Positions 26,776-35,410 of a stretch of 64,000 nucleotides of DNA are shown here, one piece after another (within the stretch, counting starts at the first letter, position 1; every line of letters starts with the position of its first letter). Below the pieces are notes generated by a model. The model was given only the letters and a program-made list of their open reading frames with translations. It was not told the origin of the DNA and did no database searches. This DNA is from Arthrobacter sp. M4 (GTDB lineage: Bacteria; Actinomycetota; Actinomycetes; Actinomycetales; Micrococcaceae), in contig NZ_JAIWYX010000003.1 in assembly GCF_020251205.1 (NCBI RefSeq), positions 62,001 to 126,000 of the forward strand. The letters run 5' to 3'. The position numbers and the translations under genes were made by a program.

Positions 26776-26973
26776 CCAACCCGCCGCAACCAGGCGGCAA
26801 CCCCGCTGCTGCCGAATGGCGCGCGGCTAAAGCCGCCCATGACGCTAAACGGTTCGAATCTACCAAGCCGCACATCCCTCTGCGGCATGTGCAGGGCGGG
26901 GTAGCTTCATCAACATTTGAAGGCACGATGGCGGGCTGGCCTCGCACCATACCTGCCGGAAGGATCGTCAACG

Positions 26974-27429
26974 ATGAGCAATGTCGCCGTCATCGGGCTC
27001 GGCGTCATGGGTCTGCCCATGGCAGTGAACCCATCCAACGCAGAACACACAGCTGCCAGTCACAGCCGCCGCAGTGGACCGACCGAACCTATCGCAACAG
27101 AATTGTCCAGTTCCGGCATCAACGAAGCAGTCTCCCTAAACGACATCATGGGAATCGGCATCATGGGCGTGTCCATGAATGATGACCCCGGCGAAGCGCA
27201 TCATCCGGTCGATGGGCCGACGCCCCAACCTCAGGATCCCTGCTCCGGGCCGGACCGCCTGCCCGGGGCTTCCAGGGTGGCCGAAGCAGTCCAGGATGCA
27301 GACATTGTGCCGCACAGAACCTGGTGCACCCTGATGAGGAACCCGAAGGAGGCCCTTCAAAGAATGGATGAACTCGGATACCTCGTTGATGAAGAGACCC
27401 GGGCCAGGTTCGACCTGCCCGACAACTGA
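26974..27429 (+). pseudogene. Beta-hydroxyacid dehydrogenase remnant (3-hydroxyisobutyrate type)
   Basis: Begins with a good AAGGA site and MSNVAVIGLGVMGLPMAVN, the classical NAD-binding start of 3-hydroxyisobutyrate / tartronate semialdehyde reductases, and contains RVAEAVQDADIV from the same domain farther on. Between these motifs the sequence is rearranged, and the rest of the ~290-residue enzyme is missing. The last 30 codons (KEALQRMDELGYLVDEETRA, in part) look like the end of some other protein. A broken mosaic, although one frame is open throughout. Confidence 0.6.
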
Positions 27430-27630
27430 CCGCAGAAGTAGGGAGCATCTCAAGGCGTTGCCAGTTCCAGAAGTCATCTGCACCGGATCATGCGGAAGCG
27501 CTGGAAGTCAACGCCGATCTGAAGGACAGCACTGGCTCATTTACCGCCCGCCCCGTGGCTGGTCCTGTCCGCCCCGTGGCGTTCCGCCGCCTGCATGCTT
27601 TCGAAGCCGCGCAATCGTCGGCTAGTTCCG

Positions 27631-28685
27631 TCAGGTGCCGAGGGTGTAGTCCTCAAGCTGTACCGCGGCGCCTCGGACCGCGGCCTCGATTACCTGAAGG
27701 GCACGATGCCGTCTGCCGGGCCGACCGGTACAGGTTTGCCTTCCAAGATCGCATCACCCAATGCACGGTAGTAGTCGAGATAACGTTCTGCCCTGAGCGG
27801 GAATCCAGTTTCGCCCCCGGGTGCGTCAAGGTTGCCAGCCTACCGTCCTGGTGAACGCCAAATCCGTCATCCCCAGGACGCCTTCCCCCGATCAACTGTG
27901 ACTCTTGGGGCTCGAGTCCCTGAGGGGTCAGCATTCCATGGGATCCAACGATCCTGAACCGAGGACGAAACGCAGGTGCAACGGAATTCATCCAGAGCCG
28001 CGACCGGACACCACTAGCGTGCCGGAGTGTCACAAAGGAGTTATCGTCGCTTACGGCCCCAAGGCGGCGGCGGTCACGTTCGGCGTGGATTTCCACAACA
28101 TCCCCGAAGAGTTGCAGCGCCTGATCAATCAGGTGGGGACCAAGATCATAGAGGACCCCGCCGCCGGAGCCCGGCTCGGTGACATCCCTCCATCCAGCAC
28201 CGAGCTCTGGTTTCCAGCATTCGAACGCGGACTCGAACTGCCGGACTTCTCCGAGGGCGCCGCGCTCAATCGCTTCCTTGACTGTCAGGAAATCTCCATC
28301 CCATCTTCGATTTTGAAAAACTCAAAGCGTTACGCCGCGGTCGGCCGCTTCGTTGACGACGCTCACGGCCACGGGGACCTGACCGCGATTGGCTTGTCGA
28401 TGACGACGTTGAGCCGTGCTGCCATCGCTTTGCGGGCAAGTGGAGCATGACTGTCATTGGGGCTTCCTATCACCCGAGGTCAAACTCGGAAGCACCGGAA
28501 AACAGCTCCTCCGGCGACGAAATGATCTCGGTCTGCGGGTAAAGGGTTCTGGCCTCTGCCATTCGTAGGGTGGATGATGTCACGATTGCCTCCCGTGAGA
28601 AGCGGGGTTCTGCGGCTACGAGTGGTGTATGGAAGACACGTCCGGCCATGCCGAACCCGATGACCGCAGTGCGAATGAGTTTCAT
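27631..28685 (-). pseudogene. Gfo/Idh/MocA-family oxidoreductase pseudogene with several frameshifts
   Basis: Read on the (-) strand from the ATG at 28685 the family can be followed nearly end to end but in alternating frames: IRTAVIGFGMAGRVFHTPL (Rossmann start), a frame change at about 28475, then VIGSPNDSHAPLARKAMAA and VVIDKPIAV (the EKP-like motif), further changes near 28390 and 28325, then FQNRRWDGDFLTVKEAIERG, GGGVLYDLGPHLIDQAL, DDNSFVTLRHASGVRS, another change near 27750, YYRALGDAILEGKPVP and finally AAVQLEDYTLGT. At least four frameshifts make it non-functional. The intact ancestor would be about 350 residues. Confidence 0.8.
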
Positions 28686-28833
28686 TGTTTGCCTTTCAAT
28701 GGGGGTCCGATGCCTGGCGGAAGCTGGGCGACGGCCGATCACCTTCGTCTCAGAAACCATCTGAGATGGGATATTGTTTGGCCCACACGTTCTCGACAAT
28801 CCGCTCCGGACGGGAAAATCCGATGACGGTCGT

Positions 28834-28995
28834 GCCCGTTGTCTCGGTGAAATCGTCGATGGTCACGGTGCAAGCGCCTTTGCTTCCGCAGTTCGGATCT
28901 TCTTCTCGATGTCGGAGCGGAGTACGTCAATGCCGACGGCGACGACGAGGATGACGCCGATGCCGACCTGCTGCCAGAGCGAGCTGACATTCAGC
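28834..28995 (-). pseudogene. Inverted partial copy of sugar permease end and ATPase start
   Basis: The (-) strand here is nearly identical to 24488-24651 (+): the last ~44 codons of the ribose-type permease (VGIDVLRSDIEKK recognisable) and the first ~10 codons of its ATPase. Similarity stops abruptly at both ends, so this is a truncated fragment, either of a duplicated operon or of a second related operon. Beyond its end, 28686-28833 contains another short coding-like tail (ERIVENVWAKQYPISDGF) of unknown origin. Confidence 0.8.
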
Positions 28996-29090
28996 AGGAA
29001 AGTTCTCGCGTGCTAGGACCCTCACCTCATGCCCGCCTCCACGATCTCTAGACGCGCCAACCAAAATTCGTACTAAGATACAAATTCTGA

Positions 29091-29135
29091 ACTCTGAGTA
29101 TAGTCATTGACTCTGTGGTGTGGTTCACTATCTTC
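29091..29135 (+). promoter_or_regulatory. Candidate TetR-regulated promoter (copy A)
   Basis: ACTCTGAGT palindrome (29091-29099), then TTGACT (-35 candidate, 29107) and TATCTT (-10 candidate) spaced 16 bp. The spacer block TGTGGTGTGGTTCACT (29114-29129) is identical to one in the promoter region at 35.3 kb, where a similar palindrome also precedes a TTGAC box. It now drives only a pseudogene. Confidence 0.55.
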
Positions 29136-29169
29136 AAATGCAGTCCTGCGCGAGAACCTAAGGAGAACC

Positions 29170-29390
29170 ATGGCTGAGGCATCGTCCATTCAGGTCGGCC
29201 ACATCGTGAGCGAAGACGGAACCCGTGCCGGTTTTCGCAAGCTCGGAACTGGACCAGCGCTCGTTCTGATCCATGGCTCGTTGGCTGATGGGGAGGAACA
29301 CCTCCCTTTGACCCCAGCCCTCTGCGGATTTCACCGTGTGGGTTGCCGACTCCCGAGGGAGGGGCCTCTCAGGGCGATTTCCCCGGGTCA
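29170..29390 (+). pseudogene. Alpha/beta hydrolase N-terminal fragment
   Basis: Starts with AAGGAG and ATG 29170. VGHIVSEDGTRAGFRKLG and ALVLIHGSLADG match the opening of an alpha/beta hydrolase (HG oxyanion region). A frameshift near 29330 moves the expected FTVWVADSRGRGLSGRF (second strand) to another frame, and the gene breaks off at about 29390, before the catalytic serine. Confidence 0.7.
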
Positions 29391-29938
29391 TCGAGGCAGG
29401 AATTCACACCACCCACTCCCCTGCCCGATACGGGGCCATGGGTGAAGCAACGCTCTCGCAGCGGGTAAGGGGTTTGGATCTGATCCGGGCCAAGTCAACC
29501 GTGGGACTGAGCTCGGACACCGACGAACTCCCTCTCGGCGGGATGACGGAGGCGATGCATATGGCCTGGCTCGGCTACAACGAGGCCGCCGCGGACCCGA
29601 CGTTCCTCCCGCCGACATCGGTTCTGGCCATGGCCACCCGCGCTGGCGCCGTCTCACTGGGCTGGGATGACCAAATCGGAATACTTGCGCCTGGAATGCG
29701 GGCGGACTTCGTGGGTGTTCGGATCGATGACTGGCGCTATCCCGGTGCCGCCCGCACCTTGAGCAGCTACCTTTCCCAAGGGAGCAGCAACGATGTGGAC
29801 CTTGTCGTCGTCGATGGCCGGGTCCTGATCGACGGCGGCGAGTTCACTTTCCTTGACGAAGAAGAACTGCGCGCCGCCTTCCTGGACATGTCCGGTGCCG
29901 TCGCACGCTCCCTTGGACAAACGAATCACGGTTCCTGA
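29390..29938 (+). pseudogene. Amidohydrolase C-terminal fragment joined to the hydrolase fragment
   Basis: From about 29390 to the stop at 29938 the frame encodes the last ~180 residues of a metal-dependent amidohydrolase: VGLSSDTDELPLGGM (the metal aspartate region), VLAMATRAGAVSLGW, GILAPGMRADFVGVRIDD and VVVDGRVLIDG. The HxH start of the barrel is absent. A deletion seems to have fused it in frame to the preceding hydrolase remnant. Confidence 0.75.
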
Positions 29939-30055
29939 CGCGCACCAAACCCGTTGCGGCCCCAAAAAGCGGGCGTTCCCAGAGCCCAAAAAACCGCCGC
30001 TCCAGCAAGCCTGGCGCGCATCCACAACTCAATCTCCACAGAGAAGGAATCGACC

Positions 30056-31486
30056 ATGACAACGACGTCGGAAACCACAGCTTTCACCTACCAGAGTCTT
30101 CTTGAAGCCATCCAGCCGAACTCGGGTGGCCGTGAGATCAGGGATCCAGCCACCGGCCAAACTGTCGGGCGCGTAGCGGAGCCCGACATTTCGGAGCTGG
30201 ACGCCGCCATCCAAGCTGCCCGCGCCGCGCAGCCGGCATGGGATGCCCGAGGCCACGAGCAGCGCAGCGACCTGCTTAACCAGGCGGCGGATGCAATCGA
30301 AGCAAATGCAGAGGCTCTGGCCCAGCTGCTCTCCCGTGAGCAAGGCAAACCGCTCAACGGCCCGAATGCCCGCTTCGAAGTCGCGGCGTGCAGCGCATGG
30401 TTGCGGGCAACAGCTTCATTCACACTGGAACCGGAGACCCTCGTGGAGGAATACGGCGCCCGAGCTCAGCTCTTCTATCGGCCGCTCGGCGTTGTCGGCG
30501 CCATCGGCCCCTGGAATTGGCCAATGATGATCTCCGTTTGGCAATTGGCCCCGGCCCTTCGCATGGGCAACACCGTCGTTATGAAGCCGTCGGAGTATAC
30601 CCCTCTCTCCGTGCTTGCTCTGGCCGAGGTAATCAATTCAGTCCTCCCGGCAGATGTGCTCACCATCATCCCGGGAGGGCGTGAAGTGGGTCAGCGCCTT
30701 GCCGAACACGAAGATATCGCCAAGGTCATGTTCACGGGCTCCACTGCCACGGGCAAGGCAATCATCCGTTCCTCCGCAGATACAGTTAAGCGGTTGACTT
30801 TGGAATTGGGAGGCAATGACGCAGGAATTGTGCTCCCGGACGCCGATCCCGCCGCGATCGCCGAGGGCCTGTTCTGGGGTGCGTTCATCAACACAGGCCA
30901 GACATGCGCAGCTTTGAAGCGGCTGTATGTACACGAGGACATCTATGACGAAGTCTGCGAAGCTCTGACGTCGTTCGCCCAAAACATGCCCATGGGAATC
31001 GGCGTGGACGAGCACAACATGCTCGGACCGTTGCAGAACAAGGCCCAATTCGATGTCGTGGACCGTCTCGTGCAGGCAGCAAAGGATTCCGGCGCGCGGG
31101 TGCTGCTTGGCGGAGAACCGGACGTCGACCAGCCCGGTTACTTCTACCCGACGACGTTGGTCGCCGATATCGACAACGACAATCCGCTGGTGGCAGAGGA
31201 ACAGTTCGGCCCTGCGCTGCCAATCATCCGATTCAGCAGCGTGGACGAGGCCGTGGCCAAGGCAAACGCGCTCGACGTCGGATTGGGCGCCTCGGTGTGG
31301 TCCTCCAACCCGGCGGCTGCGCGCGAAGTCGCCGCACGCCTTGAAGCCGGCACTGTGTGGATCAATAAGCACGGCGCAATCGATCCACGGGTGCCGTTTG
31401 GCGGCGCCAAGCAATCCGGCTACGGCCTTGAGTTCGGCGTCGAGGGTCTGAAGCACCTGGGCGCCCCGCAGATTATCAGCGGCTAG
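30056..31486 (+). CDS. Aldehyde dehydrogenase family protein
   Basis: 476 residues from ATG 30056 (AGAAGGA upstream; the frame is open further up but there is no site). NAD-binding and catalytic motifs are complete: GPWNWPMM, KPSEYTPLS, FTGSTATGKAI, LELGGNDAGIV with the general-base glutamate, and the nucleophile in NTGQTCAALKR; PFGGAKQSGYG near the end. It oxidises an aldehyde to an acid with NAD(P)+. It lies 117 bp after the amidohydrolase fragment, and could serve an aldehyde released by the phospho-lyase pathway at 35-40 kb; that link is inference. Confidence 0.92.
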   Translation: MTTTSETTAFTYQSLLEAIQPNSGGREIRDPATGQTVGRVAEPDISELDAAIQAARAAQPAWDARGHEQRSDLLNQAADAIEANAEALAQLLSREQGKPLNGPNARFEVAACSAWLRATASFTLEPETLVEEYGARAQLFYRPLGVVGAIGPWNWPMMISVWQLAPALRMGNTVVMKPSEYTPLSVLALAEVINSVLPADVLTIIPGGREVGQRLAEHEDIAKVMFTGSTATGKAIIRSSADTVKRLTLELGGNDAGIVLPDADPAAIAEGLFWGAFINTGQTCAALKRLYVHEDIYDEVCEALTSFAQNMPMGIGVDEHNMLGPLQNKAQFDVVDRLVQAAKDSGARVLLGGEPDVDQPGYFYPTTLVADIDNDNPLVAEEQFGPALPIIRFSSVDEAVAKANALDVGLGASVWSSNPAAAREVAARLEAGTVWINKHGAIDPRVPFGGAKQSGYGLEFGVEGLKHLGAPQIISG

Positions 31487-31498
31487 TCATACGGATGG

Positions 31499-31534
31499 GG
31501 TGGGGTGGTGCTGCACACCGAGCACCGCCCCACC
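31499..31534. terminator. Bidirectional hairpin between convergent genes
   Basis: GGGGTGGTGC and GCACCGCCCC form a GC-rich stem (one G-T mismatch) with a ten-base loop between the aldehyde dehydrogenase (+) and the TetR gene (-). No T-run on the (+) side. Probably ends both transcripts. Confidence 0.6.
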
Positions 31535-31537
31535 GTG

Positions 31538-32149
31538 CTAGGGGGTCAGGCCATCGAGCAAACGCTTGAAGGCAGACAAGAACTTCTTCGGCTCCATCGC
31601 GTCGCGGGCAATTTCAATCCCCGCTTCGCGAAGGCATCCGACGAGTAGCACCGCGGTTTCTTCTGAGTCGACATCGCTGCCAATCTCACCGCCTTCCTGG
31701 GCCAAGCGCAGCTCCTTGTGTATCGCGGCGAGGGCGGCCGAAGAGCCCTCGCCACGTTCAACGCGGCTGGCAAACAACGCCGGACCTGCCACGTTATAGA
31801 AGTAGCCCCTGTGATGGTCCTCAGTGAGGGCAACCATCGCACGTGCATAAGCCATGACGCGGTCCTGCCAGGTGCCCGCCGAGTCCGCCAGCCGTTGCGC
31901 CGTGCTGACGAGCTCACGACCAACACGCTTGTAGGCCTCTTGGAGGATTTCATCGCGGCCGCCCTCAAAATGCGCGTAGACCGTGCCGCGGGACATGCCC
32001 GCCTGTGTTGCCAACCGATCGATGGTGACGGCATCGACGCCTTCGGCAGAGATGATCTCCAGGCCGGCACCGCTTAGGTCGTATCGTGTTTGCTCCCGCC
32101 GACGTTCCCTAAGGTTCATCGAAACGGGCTTCCCGGTCGCTGCAGTCAT
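31538..32149 (-). CDS. TetR-family regulator
   Basis: 203 residues. HTH at about 20-65 (DAVTIDRLATQAGMSRGTVYAHF in part) and an all-helical ligand domain. It is paralogous to the TetR at 34571: both share the phrase SRGT-YAH-GGRDE and the F-Y-N-GP stretch in the ligand domain, plus a similar C-terminus. It lies convergent to the aldehyde dehydrogenase, and upstream of it on the other side runs the second glycosidase. Confidence 0.85.
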   Translation of the reverse strand: MTAATGKPVSMNLRERRREQTRYDLSGAGLEIISAEGVDAVTIDRLATQAGMSRGTVYAHFEGGRDEILQEAYKRVGRELVSTAQRLADSAGTWQDRVMAYARAMVALTEDHHRGYFYNVAGPALFASRVERGEGSSAALAAIHKELRLAQEGGEIGSDVDSEETAVLLVGCLREAGIEIARDAMEPKKFLSAFKRLLDGLTP

Positions 32150-32192
32150 ACAGGCTCCATGGTCGGAAGAGACAGGATATAGCTCGAAGTCT

Positions 32193-32210
32193 CATAAATT
32201 GGCTCTTATG
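32193..32210. promoter_or_regulatory. Inverted repeat in TetR upstream region
   Basis: CATAA-N8-TTATG lies between the TetR gene (-) and the glycosidase region (+), in an AT-rich patch. A candidate autoregulatory operator; it does not resemble the AGACTC-A-GAGTCT site at 35.3 kb. Confidence 0.3.
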
Positions 32211-32283
32211 GATCGATTCTAGACGGCGAGTCCAAAGGGCGTGTCAGGCCTCTGGAATCAAGAAGCGAGCAGGAGTAGCGTCC

Positions 32284-32349
32284 ATGGCAGAAATGACGAC
32301 GCCGGCAAACAGTCCTCCTGCGGACAGCGGCGCCGCCAGGGCACTCTGA
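32284..32349 (+). CDS. 21-codon ORF before the second glycosidase
   Basis: ATG with AGGAG upstream, encoding MAEMTTPANSPPADSGAARA plus one residue before TGA. The sequence looks like the soluble N-terminus of a transporter of the kind that often precedes such glycosidases, so it may be a truncated remnant, or it may act as a leader peptide. Confidence 0.3.
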   Translation: MAEMTTPANSPPADSGAARAL

Positions 32350-32373
32350 AGCGAGCTTCACTTAGGGGCCGGG

Positions 32374-34533
32374 ATGGCTGGATGGAATGCTGACACCGCG
32401 GCAGGTCCGTTAGGGGCGGGAACCGTCACATTGGTTGAAGGTTCATCGTTTTGCATTTCCATGGCTAACGGGGACATCCAGTCCGAGCATCCGCATGGCG
32501 TCTTTTTCCAGGACACACGCATCGTGTCCCGCTGGGTCCTGAGCATTAATGGCCAGCGCATTGAACCGTTGGCCGCAGAGACCAAGGAGCCGTACCGGGC
32601 GCTGTTTTCAGGACGCGTGCCTCGATCGGACGGGTACGCGGACAGCCCGCTGATTGTGGAGCGGCTGCGCGAAGTTGGTGCCGGCATCCAGGAACAGATC
32701 ACACTCCGCAACTACTCGACGCAGCCAGCCGAATGCGTCGTCTCTCTCGCCATCGACGCAGACTTCGCCGACCTTTTCGAAGTGAAGGAGGCTCGCATCC
32801 AGCGGCACTGGGACCAAAGGCGCCAGGTAGGCGGCGACTCACTGACCATTAACGCGGCCTGGCACGAGGTCCGCAAGGGCATCGTGGTGCAGGCCTCTGG
32901 TGCCGACCTAACACCGGTCGGCCTCAGCTATCAAGTGACGATTGCACCCCACGGCCAGTGGACCTCCATCCTCACCGCCGTGCCAGGCGGCGAGGCAGCC
33001 AATCCGCCACCGCCGTCGTTCGTTCACCTTGACGCCGACGGGATGACCCGCAGCGACCGTCGCCGGCGGGAGTGGGTGGCAAAAATTCCCCTGCTGCACA
33101 TGGGAAACCGCTCCATCGAACGCACACTGCGCCAAAGCTATGACGACCTCGGTGCCCTGCGCATCGAGGACCCGGACCATCCGGATCGCGTGGTGGTGGC
33201 CGCCGGGGCGCCCTGGTTCATGACGCTGTTCGGCCGGGACTCGCTGCTGGCCTCGCAAATGGCCATGCCTGTGGACCCCTCCCTTGCTCTGGGCACCCTG
33301 CAGACCCTGGCGGACCGCCAGGGCAGTGTGGTGGATCCGATCAGCGAGGAGGAGCCGGGCAAGATCCTGCACGAAGTCCGGCTGGATGTTTCAAGTGGCC
33401 TGTCCCTCGGAGGAAAGTCCGTCTATTACGGCAGTGTCGATGCCACTCCCCTCTTCGTTTGCATCTTGGGCGAGGTGAGTCGCTGGGGCTTCGCCAAGGA
33501 GACCATCGCCGCTCTGCTCCCCCACGCTGACCGGGCCATGGACTGGATCCGCGACCACGGAGACAAGGACGGCGACGGATTCGTGGAGTATGAGCGCCTC
33601 AACCCGCGGGGGCTGGTCAACCAGGGCTGGAAGGACTCCTGGGACGGCATCAACTTCGCTGACGGCACCCTGGCCGAGCCGCCGATCGCCCTCTGCGAGG
33701 TCCAGGCCTACGTCTACCACGCGCACATGGCCCGCGCCTGGATGGCGTACGACGCCGGCGACCCGGCTCTGGGGAACAAACTCGCCGAGCGGGGAGCGCA
33801 ACTAAAGAAGCGGTTCAACGAGCAGTTCTGGATGCCTGACCGCGGCTATTACGCCATCGCCCTGGACCGCAAAAAACGGCAGGTCGACGCGTGTGCCTCC
33901 AACATGGGCCACTGCCTCTGGGTCGGGCTGGTGGATGAGGACAAGGCTCCGCTTGTCGCTGAGCGGCTCATGTCCCCGGAAATGTTCAGCGGCTGGGGCG
34001 TGCGCACCCTGGCCAGCGACATGGGCGCCTACAACCCCGCCAGCTACCACAACGGATCCGTGTGGCCACATGACAACGCCATCATCACCCAGGGACTGAT
34101 GAGGTACGGATTCGTAGCCGAGGCGCAGCGGATCGCCACGGCCCTGCTGGAGGCGGCCGAATACTCCGACGGCCGATTGCCGGAGTTGTTCTGCGGGTTC
34201 GACCGTGAGCAGTTCGCAAGACCAGTGCCCTACCCGACGGCGTGTTCGCCCCAGGCCTGGGCAGCGACCACGCCGATCCTGCTGATCACGAGCCTCATGC
34301 GGTACGACGCGCACGTTTCCCTGGGAGGGGTATGGATGGACCCCGCGCTGCCACAGTCCTACGGGGACGTGCACATCAGCAACGCCCCCATGAACGGTGG
34401 ACGGATCACCATCAATGTCACCAACCACGAGCCGGCAATTCAGGGATTGCCTGAAGGAATAGTGTTCCATCGAGGGCACCGGCCCTCAATGAAGGAGCTC
34501 GTGGCACAGGCAGGCCGCATCGCCAATCCGTAG
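32374..34533 (+). CDS. Glycogen-debranching-like glycosidase, paralogue of 14472-16670
   Basis: 719 residues, same domain order and nearly the same motifs as the (-) strand copy: opening MAGWNADTAAGPLGAGT, GRDSLLASQMAMP, KDGDGFVEYERLN, WKDSWDGI, NGSVWPHDNA. The two proteins appear to be about four-fifths identical by eye, with differences spread along the chain, so the duplication is not very recent or the copies came from different donors. The 14-kb copy has a short basic tail that this one lacks. Probably hydrolyses an alpha-glucoside or maltodextrin; no signal peptide. Confidence 0.85.
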   Translation: MAGWNADTAAGPLGAGTVTLVEGSSFCISMANGDIQSEHPHGVFFQDTRIVSRWVLSINGQRIEPLAAETKEPYRALFSGRVPRSDGYADSPLIVERLREVGAGIQEQITLRNYSTQPAECVVSLAIDADFADLFEVKEARIQRHWDQRRQVGGDSLTINAAWHEVRKGIVVQASGADLTPVGLSYQVTIAPHGQWTSILTAVPGGEAANPPPPSFVHLDADGMTRSDRRRREWVAKIPLLHMGNRSIERTLRQSYDDLGALRIEDPDHPDRVVVAAGAPWFMTLFGRDSLLASQMAMPVDPSLALGTLQTLADRQGSVVDPISEEEPGKILHEVRLDVSSGLSLGGKSVYYGSVDATPLFVCILGEVSRWGFAKETIAALLPHADRAMDWIRDHGDKDGDGFVEYERLNPRGLVNQGWKDSWDGINFADGTLAEPPIALCEVQAYVYHAHMARAWMAYDAGDPALGNKLAERGAQLKKRFNEQFWMPDRGYYAIALDRKKRQVDACASNMGHCLWVGLVDEDKAPLVAERLMSPEMFSGWGVRTLASDMGAYNPASYHNGSVWPHDNAIITQGLMRYGFVAEAQRIATALLEAAEYSDGRLPELFCGFDREQFARPVPYPTACSPQAWAATTPILLITSLMRYDAHVSLGGVWMDPALPQSYGDVHISNAPMNGGRITINVTNHEPAIQGLPEGIVFHRGHRPSMKELVAQAGRIANP

Positions 34534-34570
34534 CGATGGTGCCACAGCAGCAAAGTCGTGCCCTTTGGAG

Positions 34571-35194
34571 TCAGACCGTGGCTCGCAATCCGCTAAGCAT
34601 CCGTTCAAAGGCGTCGAGAAGGCTGCCAGCCAAATCCATGTCTCGGGCTACGGCCATGCCCATTTCCCGCAGGCTTCCCGTCAGCAGAATTGCGGTCCCT
34701 TCAACATCAGTTGCGGGATCAACCTCACCGTCCCTGATGGCTCTGGCCAGCTCACGATTTATGAAGTTTAAGGCAGCCTTGGCTCCCTTTCCCCTGCCGG
34801 CAGTGAAGCCGAGAAGGTTTGGTCCACTGATGTTGTAGAAGAATCCAATGTGCGAATCGGAGCACAGCTCCACCATCGCCTCCGCGTAGCCCGAGATCCT
34901 GTCAATCCAGCCCTCGCGGGATTGAGCCAGCTCCGCGGCGGCCTCAACGAACCTTGTACCGATATGTTCGTACGCTCGAAGCAGCAGTTCGTCCCGGCCT
35001 CCAGGGCAGTGGGCGTACAGCGTTCCGCGTGACATTCCGGAATCCTGCCTTACCCGTTCTATGCTCACGCCATCCGGACCTTCGGACGAAATGATGGCCA
35101 GGGTGGCCAGCAGCAGATCCTCCTTTGCCCGTGCCTGCTGCCGCGCCCGCAGCGACCCTTCGGGAGATCCCTTCTTCGTCAAGGTCAGTCCCAT
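34571..35194 (-). CDS. TetR-family regulator divergent to the kinase/phospho-lyase operon
   Basis: 207 residues from ATG 35194, chosen for the GAGAGGAAA site; the frame is open to 35269. HTH at about 25-70 (VSIERVRQDSGMSRGTLYAH) and a TetR ligand domain containing SHIGFFYNISGPNLLG. Paralogue of the TetR at 31538. It diverges from the operon at 35411, with a perfect 13-bp palindrome in between, so it most likely represses that operon and itself. Confidence 0.85.
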   Translation of the reverse strand: MGLTLTKKGSPEGSLRARQQARAKEDLLLATLAIISSEGPDGVSIERVRQDSGMSRGTLYAHCPGGRDELLLRAYEHIGTRFVEAAAELAQSREGWIDRISGYAEAMVELCSDSHIGFFYNISGPNLLGFTAGRGKGAKAALNFINRELARAIRDGEVDPATDVEGTAILLTGSLREMGMAVARDMDLAGSLLDAFERMLSGLRATV

Positions 35195-35274
35195 CTGGTT
35201 TCCTCTCGTGGCGGAGGAACCTCGGTATCGCGCCCCCCCCTTTCGAGCCATTCTATCCTCTGAAAACAAAAAAT

Positions 35275-35287
35275 AGACTCAGAGTCT
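35275..35287. promoter_or_regulatory. Perfect palindromic operator AGACTC-A-GAGTCT
   Basis: 13-bp perfect dyad between the divergent TetR and kinase genes, immediately before a TTGACC -35 candidate (35293). A related core (ACTC-T-GAGT) occupies the same relative place at 29091. Confidence 0.6.
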
Positions 35288-35292
35288 AGATT

Positions 35293-35320
35293 TTGACCAT
35301 GTGGTGTGGTTCACTTTTTC
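35293..35320 (+). promoter_or_regulatory. Candidate promoter of the kinase/phospho-lyase operon (copy B)
   Basis: TTGACC (35293), then the 16-base block TGTGGTGTGGTTCACT (35300-35315) shared with 29114-29129, then a TTTTTC/TTTTCT -10 candidate. The block contains GTGTGGTTCAC, itself partly symmetric. Could be part of a TetR binding region overlapping the promoter. Confidence 0.5.
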
Positions 35321-35410
35321 TAGAGAACGGCGAACGGACGCTGCCGGAGACTCAGCCGGTCCCGAAGCGGTCTTCCGCACAGACCTGGAAATCACATAGG
35401 GAGATCCACT

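Noticed and set aside
27653..28096. 147-codon (-) frame as a stand-alone gene
   Set aside because: It is one in-frame piece of the broken Gfo/Idh/MocA pseudogene.
29336..29938. 200-codon frame taken as an intact amidohydrolase
   Set aside because: It lacks the HxH barrel start and begins inside an alpha/beta hydrolase remnant.
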